Origin: Acidobacteriaceae bacterium dw_441
GTDB taxonomy: Bacteria; Acidobacteriota; Terriglobia; Terriglobales; Acidobacteriaceae
Assembly: GCA_018449715.1 (NCBI GenBank)
Contig: JAAVVA010000005.1
Coordinates: forward strand, 310,001 to 374,000
Direction: 5' to 3'
DNA length: 64,000 nucleotides
Numbering within the stretch: the stretch's first letter is position 1; each line of letters opens with the position of its first letter. Both the position numbers and the translations under genes were made by a program. The notes beneath the pieces were generated by a model. The model did no database searches. It saw only the letters and a list, made by a program, of their open reading frames with translations, and was not told the origin of the DNA. Shown one piece after another: positions 1 to 7,810 of the stretch.

Positions 1-495
1 GAAGAGGAGGTTTTGAGCTTCTACGACCTGTTCCAGACGCGCCTGCTTCGGTATGCCGTCTCGCTGGGGCTGAAGACGCAGGACGCCGAAGACATCATTC
101 AGGAGGTCTTTCTGGCGCTGTTCCGCCATCTTCAGCTGGGCCGGTCGCGGGAGAATCTTCGGGGATGGATCTTTCGCGTGACGCACAACCTCGCGCTCAA
201 GCGGAGAATACGGTATCGCAGGGAGGATCTCGCGGACGAGGGCGGGCACGACCTTCTCGCATCGTCTTTGACGAATCCGGAGGAGGAGCTGCTCTTCAGC
301 GAGCGGCAGACGCGGTTGCGGAGGGCGTTTTCCGCGCTTCCCGAGGCCGACCGCCTGTGCCTTCAGCTGCGAGCCGAAGGATTGAAGTATCGCGAGATCG
401 CGGATGTGTTAGGAATATCCCTTGGAAGCGTGGCGAATTCGCTGGGGCGGTCGATGAGCCGCCTGCGGCGCAGTGACGGAGAGAGCGCAGGATGA
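1..495 (+). CDS. ECF-type RNA polymerase sigma factor (5' end cut by window edge)
   Basis: This is a sigma-70 family factor of the extracytoplasmic-function type. The visible part starts inside region 2 (YDLFQTRLLRYA, then the AEDIIQEVFLALFRHL helix) and ends with a region 4 helix-turn-helix (ADRLCLQLRAEGLKYREIA, then GISLGSVANSL). The frame is open to base 1. A TTG at 13 is possible, but an AGGAGG at 5-10 would sit only two bases before it, so the true start is probably upstream of the window. The stop overlaps the start of the following anti-sigma gene by four bases (ATGA), so the two are translationally coupled. Its target regulon cannot be read from here. Confidence 0.9.
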   Translation, partial: EEEVLSFYDLFQTRLLRYAVSLGLKTQDAEDIIQEVFLALFRHLQLGRSRENLRGWIFRVTHNLALKRRIRYRREDLADEGGHDLLASSLTNPEEELLFSERQTRLRRAFSALPEADRLCLQLRAEGLKYREIADVLGISLGSVANSLGRSMSRLRRSDGESAG

Positions 496-1283
496 CCGGC
501 GACAGGCACATCTCTCAGTTCGAGCTGGTTCGTTTCGTGGACGGCGAGGCCTCCGCGGAGGAACAGGCGCGCATTGCGTCGCATCTGGAGATGTGTGATG
601 TTTGCCGCGAAGCTTTCACCGAGACCCGGTGGGCGTCGGAAGAGTTGAAGGTCGCGTACGAATCGATCGATCGTCAGCCGCAGGATGCGGACGGAGCGCG
701 TTCTTTGCTGAGGTCACAGCTCGCCCATGAGGGACAGGGAGACTCTTCAGGGCTGGGAGCCAGTGCTTTTACCAGAACGAAGCTGTGGCCTCGCTATCTG
801 TACGGAGCGATAGGCATCGCAGCGGCTGCGGCCCTCTTGTTCTTTGTTCCGGCGATCCGTTCGTCGCTTCCGGACCTCTCCGCTTCGCTTCCCAACCGCG
901 GTCTGACGCCGGGAATGACTCGTCCGGTCGATGTGGAGCAGGTGTGTTCCGCGGAGGACGACGATCTTGACCCCGAGGTCTCGCCTTCAACGCAACAGAC
1001 GGTCTTTCAGGAGTACGGCATCTCGCGGGATAACTCGGCGCGGGACTTTCAGGTGGACTACTTGATCAGCCCGCAGCTGGGTGGAACGGACGATGTCCGC
1101 AACCTGTGGCCGCAGTCCTACAAGGTGACGGTCTGGAATGCTCGTGCGAAAGACCAGTTGGAGCGGCACCTGTACCAGCTGGTGTGCGAGAAGAAGATCA
1201 GCCTTGCGGACGCGCAGCACGATATCGCAACCAACTGGATTGCCGCCTACCAGAAGTACTTTCACACGAGCAGGCCGGTCTGA
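492..1283 (+). CDS. Zinc-finger (ZAS-type) membrane anti-sigma factor
   Basis: The protein has 263 aa. The N-terminus has the anti-sigma zinc motif HLEMCDVC (H31, C35, C38), with H6 as a likely fourth ligand, as in ZAS-domain anti-sigma factors that sequester ECF sigma factors. One transmembrane segment follows at about residues 101-122 (hydrophobic stretch from LYGAIGIAAAAA). The rest, about 140 residues, would be periplasmic and sense the signal; no known sensor domain is recognised there. The gene overlaps the upstream sigma gene by 4 bp, the usual sigma/anti-sigma arrangement. Confidence 0.85.
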   Translation: MTGDRHISQFELVRFVDGEASAEEQARIASHLEMCDVCREAFTETRWASEELKVAYESIDRQPQDADGARSLLRSQLAHEGQGDSSGLGASAFTRTKLWPRYLYGAIGIAAAAALLFFVPAIRSSLPDLSASLPNRGLTPGMTRPVDVEQVCSAEDDDLDPEVSPSTQQTVFQEYGISRDNSARDFQVDYLISPQLGGTDDVRNLWPQSYKVTVWNARAKDQLERHLYQLVCEKKISLADAQHDIATNWIAAYQKYFHTSRPV

Positions 1284-1286
1284 GAA

Positions 1287-2360
1287 TTACTTCAGGACGA
1301 TGATGCCCCAGGGGCCCTTTCCTGCCTTGACCTTGCGGATGACGGTGTTATCAGCCACGTTGACCGCAGTGACATCGTTCGAGGGGCCATTGGCAGAGTA
1401 GAGCGTCTTTCCGTCGGGCGAAAGCGCGATGCCCCACGGACGTTGGCCGACCTCGACCGAGCCCATCACCGTGTTCGTCGCGGTGTTGATCGTGAAGACC
1501 TGGTGACCGCGGCCCGTGCTGACGTAGAGACGGCTGCCGTCCGGCGACAGCAGCACATTCATCGGCTTGATGACGCCCGGCTTGCCAAGGGAGATGGTCT
1601 TGAGGATCTTGTACTTCTGCGTGTCGACGAGGACGACGGTGCCGTCGTTTTCCGCGTTGATGTAAGCGCGCTTTCCGTCCGGCGTGAAGGCGATGTTGCG
1701 AGGACGATGGCCAACCTTGAAGGTCTTCACGATCTTCGCGGCCACAGGGTCGAGCACTGCAATCTCGCTGGTCTCCTCCGAGGTCACGTAGACATACTTG
1801 CCGTCCGGCGTAACCTTCACGCCCTCGGGCTGCGCGCCGATCTTCAGCGTCTTGACGATTGTGCCGGAGGCGATATCGAGGATGCTGACGCCCGAGATAT
1901 CCTCGTTCGAGATGTAAAGCTGCTTGCCATCGGCGCTGACGTCGAAGTTCTCCGGGTCCGAGCCTCCGGTGATGGTCTTCACCAGCTTCCTCTGGGCTAC
2001 GTCGAAGACGCCGATTCCGTCGGCGCTCTTGTCCGAGGGCGGCAGCGTGCTCTCATCCACGTCCGGTCCTGCGATCGGGGTTCCGCTCAGCGCCACGTAG
2101 ATGGTTTTGCCGTCCGGGCTGGCGTGAATGCCACGAGGACGCTTGCCCAGAGGCACCGTGGCGAGCACGTTGTAGTTGCCGCTGTCGATCACAGAGAGGT
2201 CGCCGGAGACCTCGTTGGTGGTATAGATCTTCGGGGCGCCTGACTCGGCAGGAGGTTGAGGGGCGGCGGCCTTCTCCGTGCTCTGCGATTTGCAGCCAAT
2301 CAAGGTCGGAACAGTGAGAGCGAAGGCCAGGATCAACGAGGCATTGCGATACTTCAACAT
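1287..2360 (-). CDS. YVTN-family beta-propeller lipoprotein
   Basis: The protein has 357 aa. It has a lipoprotein signal peptide with lipobox LIGC near residue 20. The rest is a series of roughly 42-residue repeats with the pattern SPDGKxxYVxxxxxxxVxVID (for example TPDGKYVYVTSEE, SPDGSRLYVSTG), which form a seven-bladed YVTN/surface-layer type beta-propeller. Such proteins are often found with c-type cytochromes and copper proteins. It is the last gene of a three-gene minus-strand operon, two bases after the cupredoxin-like gene. The exact ligand or partner is unknown. Confidence 0.85.
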   Translation of the reverse strand: MLKYRNASLILAFALTVPTLIGCKSQSTEKAAAPQPPAESGAPKIYTTNEVSGDLSVIDSGNYNVLATVPLGKRPRGIHASPDGKTIYVALSGTPIAGPDVDESTLPPSDKSADGIGVFDVAQRKLVKTITGGSDPENFDVSADGKQLYISNEDISGVSILDIASGTIVKTLKIGAQPEGVKVTPDGKYVYVTSEETSEIAVLDPVAAKIVKTFKVGHRPRNIAFTPDGKRAYINAENDGTVVLVDTQKYKILKTISLGKPGVIKPMNVLLSPDGSRLYVSTGRGHQVFTINTATNTVMGSVEVGQRPWGIALSPDGKTLYSANGPSNDVTAVNVADNTVIRKVKAGKGPWGIIVLK

Positions 2361-2362
2361 GA

Positions 2363-3154
2363 TTACTTTCCTTTGTAGGTGAAGTCGACTGTTGCGTGTT
2401 GCTGCGGAGCAATCGTGATCTGCTGCTCCTGGGTTCCCAGTTTCTCCTGCCAGATGGCGACGGTGTAGGTTCCCGGCGGAAGGTTCGGGAGGGAGAAGGT
2501 TCCGTCTGCCTTGGAGACGGCGAAGTAGGGATGATCGAGGACCCCGATGTAAGAGCGCATCCAGCTATGGATATTGCACTTTACGGGGATCATCACCTCG
2601 GGATTGGGGAACTTGCGGTTGAGCGGCGCGTCCCCCGGTCCCTGGCTGTGGTTCCATTCGCGATTGACCGCGGCAACGGGATGAATGTTGTGCGTGACAG
2701 GGTCGGAGTTGACGATCTTCACCGGCTGGTTGGTCTGGACCCCGAAGATGTGCGGATGAAACCAGCAGCCCTGTTGGTCGATGACGACGGTCTCGGTTGG
2801 AGTCTCGAAGTTCTTCCCTTCGAGCCCCGTCTTAATATAGATGAAGGCGTTTTCAAGCGCGCCTCCCTTTCCCACCATGAGCGATTCGTCGTAGGCCTTC
2901 CCCTTGTGCGCCTCGACGCAGGCGGGGTCTTCTGTAATGTCGATCAGTTTCCGCGCCGGAGCCTTCCCCTTGTAGTACACGGTTCCCGTAAGAGTAGCGG
3001 CGGTGCCGGGGTCTACCTTGTAATACGAGACGGCGGGCTGAGAGGGAGTAGCAGCCGGTTGCTCGGCCTTCTTTGAGCATCCCGCAACCAGTAGCGCGGA
3101 GGCGATGCAGGAGAGCGCGAAGCCTCGAAATCCTCGATGGGTGAAAAAGCTCAT
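2363..3154 (-). CDS. Lipoprotein with cupredoxin-like and carboxypeptidase-regulatory-like domains
   Basis: The protein has 263 aa. It begins with a lipoprotein signal peptide (ALLVAGC). The middle part carries a cupredoxin-like pattern: VKIVNSDPVTHNIHP followed about 45 residues later by VKCNIHSWMRSYIGV, which supplies possible His/Cys/His/Met copper ligands. The C-terminus has a carboxypeptidase-regulatory-like beta-sandwich (KADGTFSLPNLPPGTYTV). It probably sits in the outer membrane or periplasm and may bind copper or act in electron transfer with the neighbouring diheme peroxidase. The copper ligand assignment is an inference. Confidence 0.7.
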   Translation of the reverse strand: MSFFTHRGFRGFALSCIASALLVAGCSKKAEQPAATPSQPAVSYYKVDPGTAATLTGTVYYKGKAPARKLIDITEDPACVEAHKGKAYDESLMVGKGGALENAFIYIKTGLEGKNFETPTETVVIDQQGCWFHPHIFGVQTNQPVKIVNSDPVTHNIHPVAAVNREWNHSQGPGDAPLNRKFPNPEVMIPVKCNIHSWMRSYIGVLDHPYFAVSKADGTFSLPNLPPGTYTVAIWQEKLGTQEQQITIAPQQHATVDFTYKGK

Positions 3155-3163
3155 ATCCGTACT

Positions 3164-4237
3164 CTATTCCTTGCCTGGTGGTCCGACGTTGGGAGGAAGC
3201 TCCCCTGTAAGTGATTTTAGAAACTCGACGAGATCTTCGCGATCCTGTCCGGTCAGGTGGATCGTCTTCATGTCCTTATCAAGATAAGGATTGGAGTTTC
3301 CCTGTCCTGCGTAGAAATCGACGACCTGCCGCAGCGTCTGCAGACTGCCGTCGTGCATGTAGGGAGCAGTTCGCGCGATGTTCCGCAGGGTTGGCGTCTT
3401 GAAGGAACCTTTGTCGGCTTCGATGCGGGTCTGACTGAAGCGGCCAAGATCTTTGAAGGTGCCTTCGTCATCTGCCCCTTCGCCCAGGTTGTGGAACTTG
3501 CCATCGGTGAAGAGGGCGTACTGAGGAGTGATCGTATGGCAGGCGGCGCAGTTTCCCTTGTTGGGAGTCATAAAGACGACGAGCCCTCGCAGCTGCTGCG
3601 GTGTGAGGGCGTTCTTATCTCCTCCGTACTGAAAGCGGTCAAAGGCCGAGTTGCCGCTCAGGATAGTTCTCTCAAAGCTGGCGAGAGCATTTTCCGTTCT
3701 GCCCAGGGAGATGTCCTCCGTCCCGAAGGCCTCGCGAAACATGCGGCGATAGGTCGGGTCTTGCTTGAGCTTGGAGAGCGCAAGCTCATGGGGCTGGTTC
3801 ATCTCGATAGGGTTTTCCATCGGAATGACCGCCTGCTTTTCCAGGCTCGGAGCCCGCCCATCCCAGAACTGAAGCGGCAGGTAGGCCGTGTTGATGAGCG
3901 TCGGCGCATTGCGAATCCCGATGGCGGTGCCAACTCCTCGGGAGAGGCTGACGGTATCGGAAAAGTCGGTCGTAGGAAGGTGGCAGCTGGAACAGGCGAG
4001 GGTATTGTCCTTCGAAAGACGAGGGTCGTAAAAGAGGCGTCGACCGAGGGCAATGGTCTCCTTCGTAGGAGGATTATTGGGAGGAATGGGAACGGGAGGA
4101 AGGCCCAGGGGAGGATGGAGAGCGACAGGAGCTCCAATCGGCTTTTCCGAGGGAGCAGCCTTGCAGCCGGAGCTGAACAGAACAGCAGCCGAGAGAAGTA
4201 CAGACAAGGCGCATCTGAAAAGATGTCTGTTCTTCAT
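3164..4237 (-). CDS. Diheme cytochrome c peroxidase / MauG-family lipoprotein
   Basis: The protein has 357 aa from the chosen ATG at 4237; an upstream ATG at 4258 would add seven residues before the signal peptide. The lipobox is FSSGC. Two CxxCH heme-binding motifs are visible: CSSCH in the N-terminal half and CAACH near residue 200. The context ALGRRLFYDPRLSKDN is typical of bacterial diheme peroxidases. The family reduces hydrogen peroxide with electrons from small cytochromes or cupredoxins, or oxidises protein side chains (MauG). It is the first gene of a minus-strand operon with the cupredoxin-like and YVTN lipoproteins, with a 9-bp gap to the next gene. Confidence 0.88.
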   Translation of the reverse strand: MKNRHLFRCALSVLLSAAVLFSSGCKAAPSEKPIGAPVALHPPLGLPPVPIPPNNPPTKETIALGRRLFYDPRLSKDNTLACSSCHLPTTDFSDTVSLSRGVGTAIGIRNAPTLINTAYLPLQFWDGRAPSLEKQAVIPMENPIEMNQPHELALSKLKQDPTYRRMFREAFGTEDISLGRTENALASFERTILSGNSAFDRFQYGGDKNALTPQQLRGLVVFMTPNKGNCAACHTITPQYALFTDGKFHNLGEGADDEGTFKDLGRFSQTRIEADKGSFKTPTLRNIARTAPYMHDGSLQTLRQVVDFYAGQGNSNPYLDKDMKTIHLTGQDREDLVEFLKSLTGELPPNVGPPGKE

Positions 4238-4355
4238 AAGCTCTGTCCGCCAAACCATAGGGGTCCAGAGTAACTGGTCAGGATTTTATCGGGCAAATGA
4301 CGCGGGACAGGCTGTAATTCGGCCCGCATTGATTGCGGTCTAAATGGTTGAGATG

Positions 4356-4443
4356 AATTGGTGGACCTGATCGGTATCAAACCGACGACCTCTTCCAGGT
4401 GATGAGCGCATGTAAACAAAATGATTATCCTTTCAGGTCCACC
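4356..4443 (-). repeat. Degenerate tRNA-Ala-like remnant (att-like)
   Basis: Bases 4356-4397 match the tRNA 3'-half found in the 28391 and 44203 direct repeats with only three mismatches, read on the minus strand as T-arm, acceptor strand and CCA. An 11-bp perfect inverted repeat (GGTGGACCTGA at 4360-4370 and its complement at 4433-4443) supplies a full acceptor-stem partner. The middle does not form a D-arm or a seven-base anticodon loop, so it is not a working tRNA. It is best read as a decayed integration remnant at the left edge of the B12 region. The surrounding gene-free stretch 4259-4510 shows nothing else. Confidence 0.55.
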
Positions 4444-4510
4444 TCTGGGCCGGTCACGCCGACCCATGCATTCCGTTGACCTTCGGACTTCTAAGGCGTT
4501 ATCGTTCAAA

Positions 4511-4664
4511 CATCTGGTGTTCGGGAAGGCGGTGTGATTCCGCCACTACCCCGTAAATGTGAACGCTGAGAGGTCGGCACTCCTTTTGGAAGCCACTGGG
4601 GACTTAAGTCTCCGGGAAGGCTGCCCGATCTCGGTGAAGCGTAAGTCAGGAGACCGGCCAGATG
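4511..4664 (+). promoter_or_regulatory. Cobalamin riboswitch upstream of the cobU operon
   Basis: A closing helix P1 pairs catctgg (4511-4517) with ccagatg (4658-4664). Between them are the conserved core elements GGTGTGATTCCGCC, CCCCGTAAATGTGA, AAGCCACTGGGG and the B12 box gtaagtcaggagacc (4641-4655). These match the cobalamin (AdoCbl-type) riboswitch consensus. It should repress the cob operon when adenosylcobalamin is plentiful. Confidence 0.92.
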
Positions 4665-4700
4665 CCAACCTGGGCTTATTCGACTTCGATGGGAGAGTTG

Positions 4701-4732
4701 AAGAGCATATCCGCGGAGTACGGCTCTTTTAG
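4701..4732 (+). terminator. Possible expression-platform terminator hairpin of the first riboswitch
   Basis: The sequences aagagc (4701-4706) and gctctt (4723-4728) can pair around a GC-rich CCGCGG loop region, followed by a short T run. It lies between the riboswitch and cobU, where an intrinsic terminator would work. The stem is short, so this is tentative. Confidence 0.3.
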
Positions 4733-4810
4733 ACTGCCGTGGCTGCTGCCTTAGTATTTCTTCCCGCCTGGATTTGGGCGTTCCCTCTGTTGAACGCCGG
4801 AGAACGATGC

Positions 4811-5371
4811 ATGTCTTCAGGCTCTGTCCGAGATGTGACGCTCGTGCTGGGCGGTGTCCGTAGCGGCAAAAGCCGCTATGCGCTGCAACTGGCGTCGGGA
4901 GCGGAAAGGGTGACTTTTCTTGCGACGGCGGAGCATCGCCAGGACGAAGAGATGAAGCGCAAGATTGCACGGCATCGTACGGAGCGGCCTGAACACTGGA
5001 CTACCATCGAAGAACCTCTGAACCTGGCGGACGTGATTCTGTCGGCGACAGACTGCGACCTGCTTGTTGTGGATTGCCTGACCCTCTTCGCTGGAAAGCT
5101 CCTCGAAATTCATGAAAACGATGCAGCAGCGATCGGTCGAAACGTAGATGCGCTGTGTGCGGCCCTCGCTTCAAACCGATTCCCCATCGTTCTGGTCTCG
5201 AATGAGGTTGGGAGTGGAGTGGTTCCGGCTTTTGAAATGGGCAGACAGTATCGTGACCTGCTTGGAGAAATCAATCAGCGTGTTGCTGCGGTGGCAAACA
5301 ATGTGGTGCTGATGGTGGCAGGGCTTCCATTGGCGCTCAAGGGGACGCTTCAGGGAAAGGCCGACCGATGA
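4811..5371 (+). CDS. cobU: Adenosylcobinamide kinase / adenosylcobinamide-phosphate guanylyltransferase
   Basis: CobU phosphorylates adenosylcobinamide and then transfers GMP to give AdoCbi-GDP in nucleotide-loop assembly. The P-loop LGGVRSGKSRYA is near the N-terminus, followed by ATAEHRQDEEM and the RHRTERPEHW segment that carries the guanylylated histidine region. The 186-aa length is normal for CobU. The start at 4811 was chosen because an upstream in-frame ATG at 4739 would add 24 unrelated residues. The gene opens the riboswitch-controlled operon, and its stop overlaps cobT by 4 bp. Confidence 0.95.
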   Translation: MSSGSVRDVTLVLGGVRSGKSRYALQLASGAERVTFLATAEHRQDEEMKRKIARHRTERPEHWTTIEEPLNLADVILSATDCDLLVVDCLTLFAGKLLEIHENDAAAIGRNVDALCAALASNRFPIVLVSNEVGSGVVPAFEMGRQYRDLLGEINQRVAAVANNVVLMVAGLPLALKGTLQGKADR

Positions 5372-6474
5372 CACCCCCTGCGAACATGCAAGTGGAGCCA
5401 AAACTGGTTCAGCCGGGCATGGACGAGTTCATCCGCGACATTGAACCGCCGAGTGAAGAGTGGAGACAGAAGGCCCGCGTGCGCCTCGACAGTCTGACCA
5501 AGCCGCTCGGAAGCCTTGGCCGGCTTGAAGATATTGCGGCTCAGGTTGCGGCTATTCGGGGCGAGAAATTAAGAGATCCGATCAGTAGAGCCGCCTATGT
5601 CTTTGCCGCGGACCACGGCGTGACAGAGGAAGGCGTTAGCGCGTATCCGCGTGAGGTAACTCGGCAGATGGTGCTGAACTTTCTCTCGGAGGGCGCAGCG
5701 ATCAACGTGCTGTCACGCCTGCACCGGGTTGCGTTACATGTTGTCGATGTGGGCGTGGATACGAATTTCGGTTCAATGCCGGGACTCCTGCATCACAACG
5801 TGCGGCGCGGTACGCGCAACATGCTACGCGAAGCTGCGATGAGTGAGGATGAAGTTGCGAAGGCGTTGAGGGTTGGTTATCAGCTTGGAGTTGAAGCTGC
5901 TGTCGCTGGGCACGGCCTCATCGCGATTGGAGAAATGGGGATTGGCAATACGACAGCGGCCAGTGCCATTACCTGTGCTTTGACAGGCGCGCCAGCAACA
6001 CTGGCAACTGGAAAAGGCACCGGCGTTGAGCCCACTGCCTATGCGAACAAGGTGCGGGTGGTTGAGGCTGCTGTTGCCAGGCATTGCAGTGCTTCTAGTA
6101 CGACCTCTCCTCTTGAGATTCTGCGCTGTCTTGGTGGGCTTGAAATTGCCGCGATGGCTGGGATGGTACTGGCTGGTGCGCGGTATCGCCTCGTTGTCGT
6201 GCTGGATGGATTCATCTCTACTGCAGCCGCTGCTCTTGCAGTTGGCATGGCTCCGAATGTGCTGGGGTATCTCATCGCAGGACATCGATCAGAGGAGCTA
6301 GGACACAAGTTGCTTCAGGAACACCTCAAGTTGGAGCCACTGCTTTCTCTGGGGATGCGTCTTGGCGAGGGAACGGGCGCAGTGCTGGCGATGCCCGTCA
6401 TTGAATCGGCGCTTGCTTTATATCAACAGATGGCGACCTTCTCCTCCGCGGGAGTAAGTGGAGCTACGCGATGA
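5368..6474 (+). CDS. cobT: Nicotinate-nucleotide--dimethylbenzimidazole phosphoribosyltransferase
   Basis: CobT activates the lower ligand by making alpha-ribazole phosphate from dimethylbenzimidazole and nicotinate mononucleotide. The protein has 368 aa. Visible family marks are LTKPLGSLGRLE, FAADHGVTEEGVSAYP, GEMGIGNTTAASA and the C-terminal RLGEGTGA, whose glutamate is the catalytic base in the family. It overlaps cobU at its start and cobS at its end by 4 bp each. BluB, which makes the dimethylbenzimidazole, is encoded four genes downstream. Confidence 0.96.
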   Translation: MTPPANMQVEPKLVQPGMDEFIRDIEPPSEEWRQKARVRLDSLTKPLGSLGRLEDIAAQVAAIRGEKLRDPISRAAYVFAADHGVTEEGVSAYPREVTRQMVLNFLSEGAAINVLSRLHRVALHVVDVGVDTNFGSMPGLLHHNVRRGTRNMLREAAMSEDEVAKALRVGYQLGVEAAVAGHGLIAIGEMGIGNTTAASAITCALTGAPATLATGKGTGVEPTAYANKVRVVEAAVARHCSASSTTSPLEILRCLGGLEIAAMAGMVLAGARYRLVVVLDGFISTAAAALAVGMAPNVLGYLIAGHRSEELGHKLLQEHLKLEPLLSLGMRLGEGTGAVLAMPVIESALALYQQMATFSSAGVSGATR

Positions 6475-7247
6475 GCGTGGTCAGCCAGATTCGACGAATA
6501 TGGTTTGACCTGCTCGCGGCTGTGCAGTTTCTGACACGCCTGCAGGTTCCGACCATTCCCTACGAGTCGGATACGCTTGCGCGGTCGGTAAAGTTTTTTC
6601 CTGTCGTTGGTGCGCTGATCGGTCTAGGAAGTGCGCTGCTGTATTTCCTGCTGATTCCACATCTTCCCGTGCTGGTCGTTGCCGTATTGATTGTCGGATA
6701 TATGGTTGCGATCACAGGCTGTCTGCATGAAGACGGGCTTGCGGACTCAGCCGACGGTTTTGGTGGCGGAAGAGAGCGCGAGAAAGTATTGGCGATTATG
6801 CGCGACAGCCGTATTGGCACATACGGGGCTGCCGCGCTGGCGCTCACTCTACTTGCACGGGTACTGCTTATTGCATCTTTGCCGCAAGCCGAGGCTGCAA
6901 GTTATCTCATTGCCGCTCCGGTACTGTGCCGGTGGACGACCTTGCCACTCAGCTTCTATCTACCGCCAGCGAGGGCGCGCAGCGAGGACCAAGTCGATGG
7001 ACAAGGCGCACGGATTGCGCGTCTCACCACTGGCGGCAGCCTCATTGTTGGAAGCCTGCTCAGCCTCGTGATTGTTTTTGCCTTGTTGCGTCTTCGTGCT
7101 CTCATTCCGATTCTAGCCAGCGTGGTCGTCTCGCTGGCAACGGCACGCTATTACAAGCACAGGATTGGTGGCATCACTGGCGATTGCTTTGGAGCTACGA
7201 ATCAACTGGCTGAGGTTGCCGTATATCTTTGCGGAGCGTGGGTGTGA
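6471..7247 (+). CDS. cobS: Adenosylcobinamide-GDP ribazoletransferase (cobalamin synthase)
   Basis: CobS is an integral membrane enzyme that joins AdoCbi-GDP to alpha-ribazole (or its phosphate). The protein has 258 aa with several hydrophobic helices. The family motif HEDGLADSADGFGGG, with its metal-binding aspartates, is present, as is MRDSRIGTYGA. The end GITGDCFGATNQLAE is the normal C-terminal signature. Its stop shares a base with the start of cobC (TGATG). Confidence 0.96.
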   Translation: MSVVSQIRRIWFDLLAAVQFLTRLQVPTIPYESDTLARSVKFFPVVGALIGLGSALLYFLLIPHLPVLVVAVLIVGYMVAITGCLHEDGLADSADGFGGGREREKVLAIMRDSRIGTYGAAALALTLLARVLLIASLPQAEAASYLIAAPVLCRWTTLPLSFYLPPARARSEDQVDGQGARIARLTTGGSLIVGSLLSLVIVFALLRLRALIPILASVVVSLATARYYKHRIGGITGDCFGATNQLAEVAVYLCGAWV

Positions 7248-7810
7248 TGAATACTCTGCTCTTCATCCGCCATGCTGAAACCGACCTTGCAGGCCGGTTC
7301 TGCGGGCAATCCGACCCGCCGGTGAACGAACGCGGCCTGCGGCAGATCGAAAATCTTCTGAAGAAGCTGAGCAGTGAATCCTTTAATGCTGTTTACACCA
7401 GTGACCTGACTCGCGCCTTTGCCACGGCAGATGCAATTGCCACAGCAAAAGAGCTCTCGCCTGTAACAGTTCCTGAACTTCGCGAGATTGGTTTTGGAGA
7501 GTGGGAAGGCTTGAGTTGGCAGGAGATTGAATCTCACGATCAGGCGTATGCTCGCCGCTGGTCAGATGGCTATCCGGAATTGCCTGCACCGGGTGGTGAA
7601 AGATTCGACGCATTTCAGTCCAGAGTTCTGACAGCAGTGGAACGCCTTCTAGCAGTGCCTTCGCAAAGGTCTGCGGTTGTTGTTACTCATGGCGGCGTCA
7701 TGCAGGTCGTGCTGCGTACTCTTTGCGGAGTGGATGAACAGGAAGCCTGGGAACGGACGCGAGAGTATTGCGGCTCGTTCCTTTATCAGCCGGGAGGCTT
7801 GCATGGGTGA
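7247..7810 (+). CDS. cobC: Alpha-ribazole phosphatase (histidine phosphatase family)
   Basis: The protein has 187 aa. The catalytic motif is RHAET, a common variant of RHGET, and the second histidine lies in VVVTHGGVMQV. FGEWEGLSWQE carries the acidic residue. CobC removes the 5'-phosphate from alpha-ribazole phosphate or from cobalamin phosphate. The ATG at 7247 was chosen over 7229 because it gives tight coupling with cobS and starts directly at the first beta strand (MNTLLFIRHAE). Confidence 0.9.
   Translation: MNTLLFIRHAETDLAGRFCGQSDPPVNERGLRQIENLLKKLSSESFNAVYTSDLTRAFATADAIATAKELSPVTVPELREIGFGEWEGLSWQEIESHDQAYARRWSDGYPELPAPGGERFDAFQSRVLTAVERLLAVPSQRSAVVVTHGGVMQVVLRTLCGVDEQEAWERTREYCGSFLYQPGGLHG

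Noticed and set aside
1443..2243. Long plus-strand open frame opposite the YVTN gene
   Set aside because: It mirrors the periodic codons of the propeller repeats on the other strand and has an arginine/valine/aspartate-rich composition without domains; the minus-strand lipoprotein is clearly the gene.
3257..4273. 338-residue plus-strand open frame
   Set aside because: It lies antisense to the diheme peroxidase, which has two CxxCH motifs and a lipobox; the plus frame has no recognisable domain.
4359..4443. Complete tRNA gene
   Set aside because: Acceptor stem, T-arm and CCA fit, but there is no D-arm and no seven-base anticodon loop; treated as a degenerate remnant.
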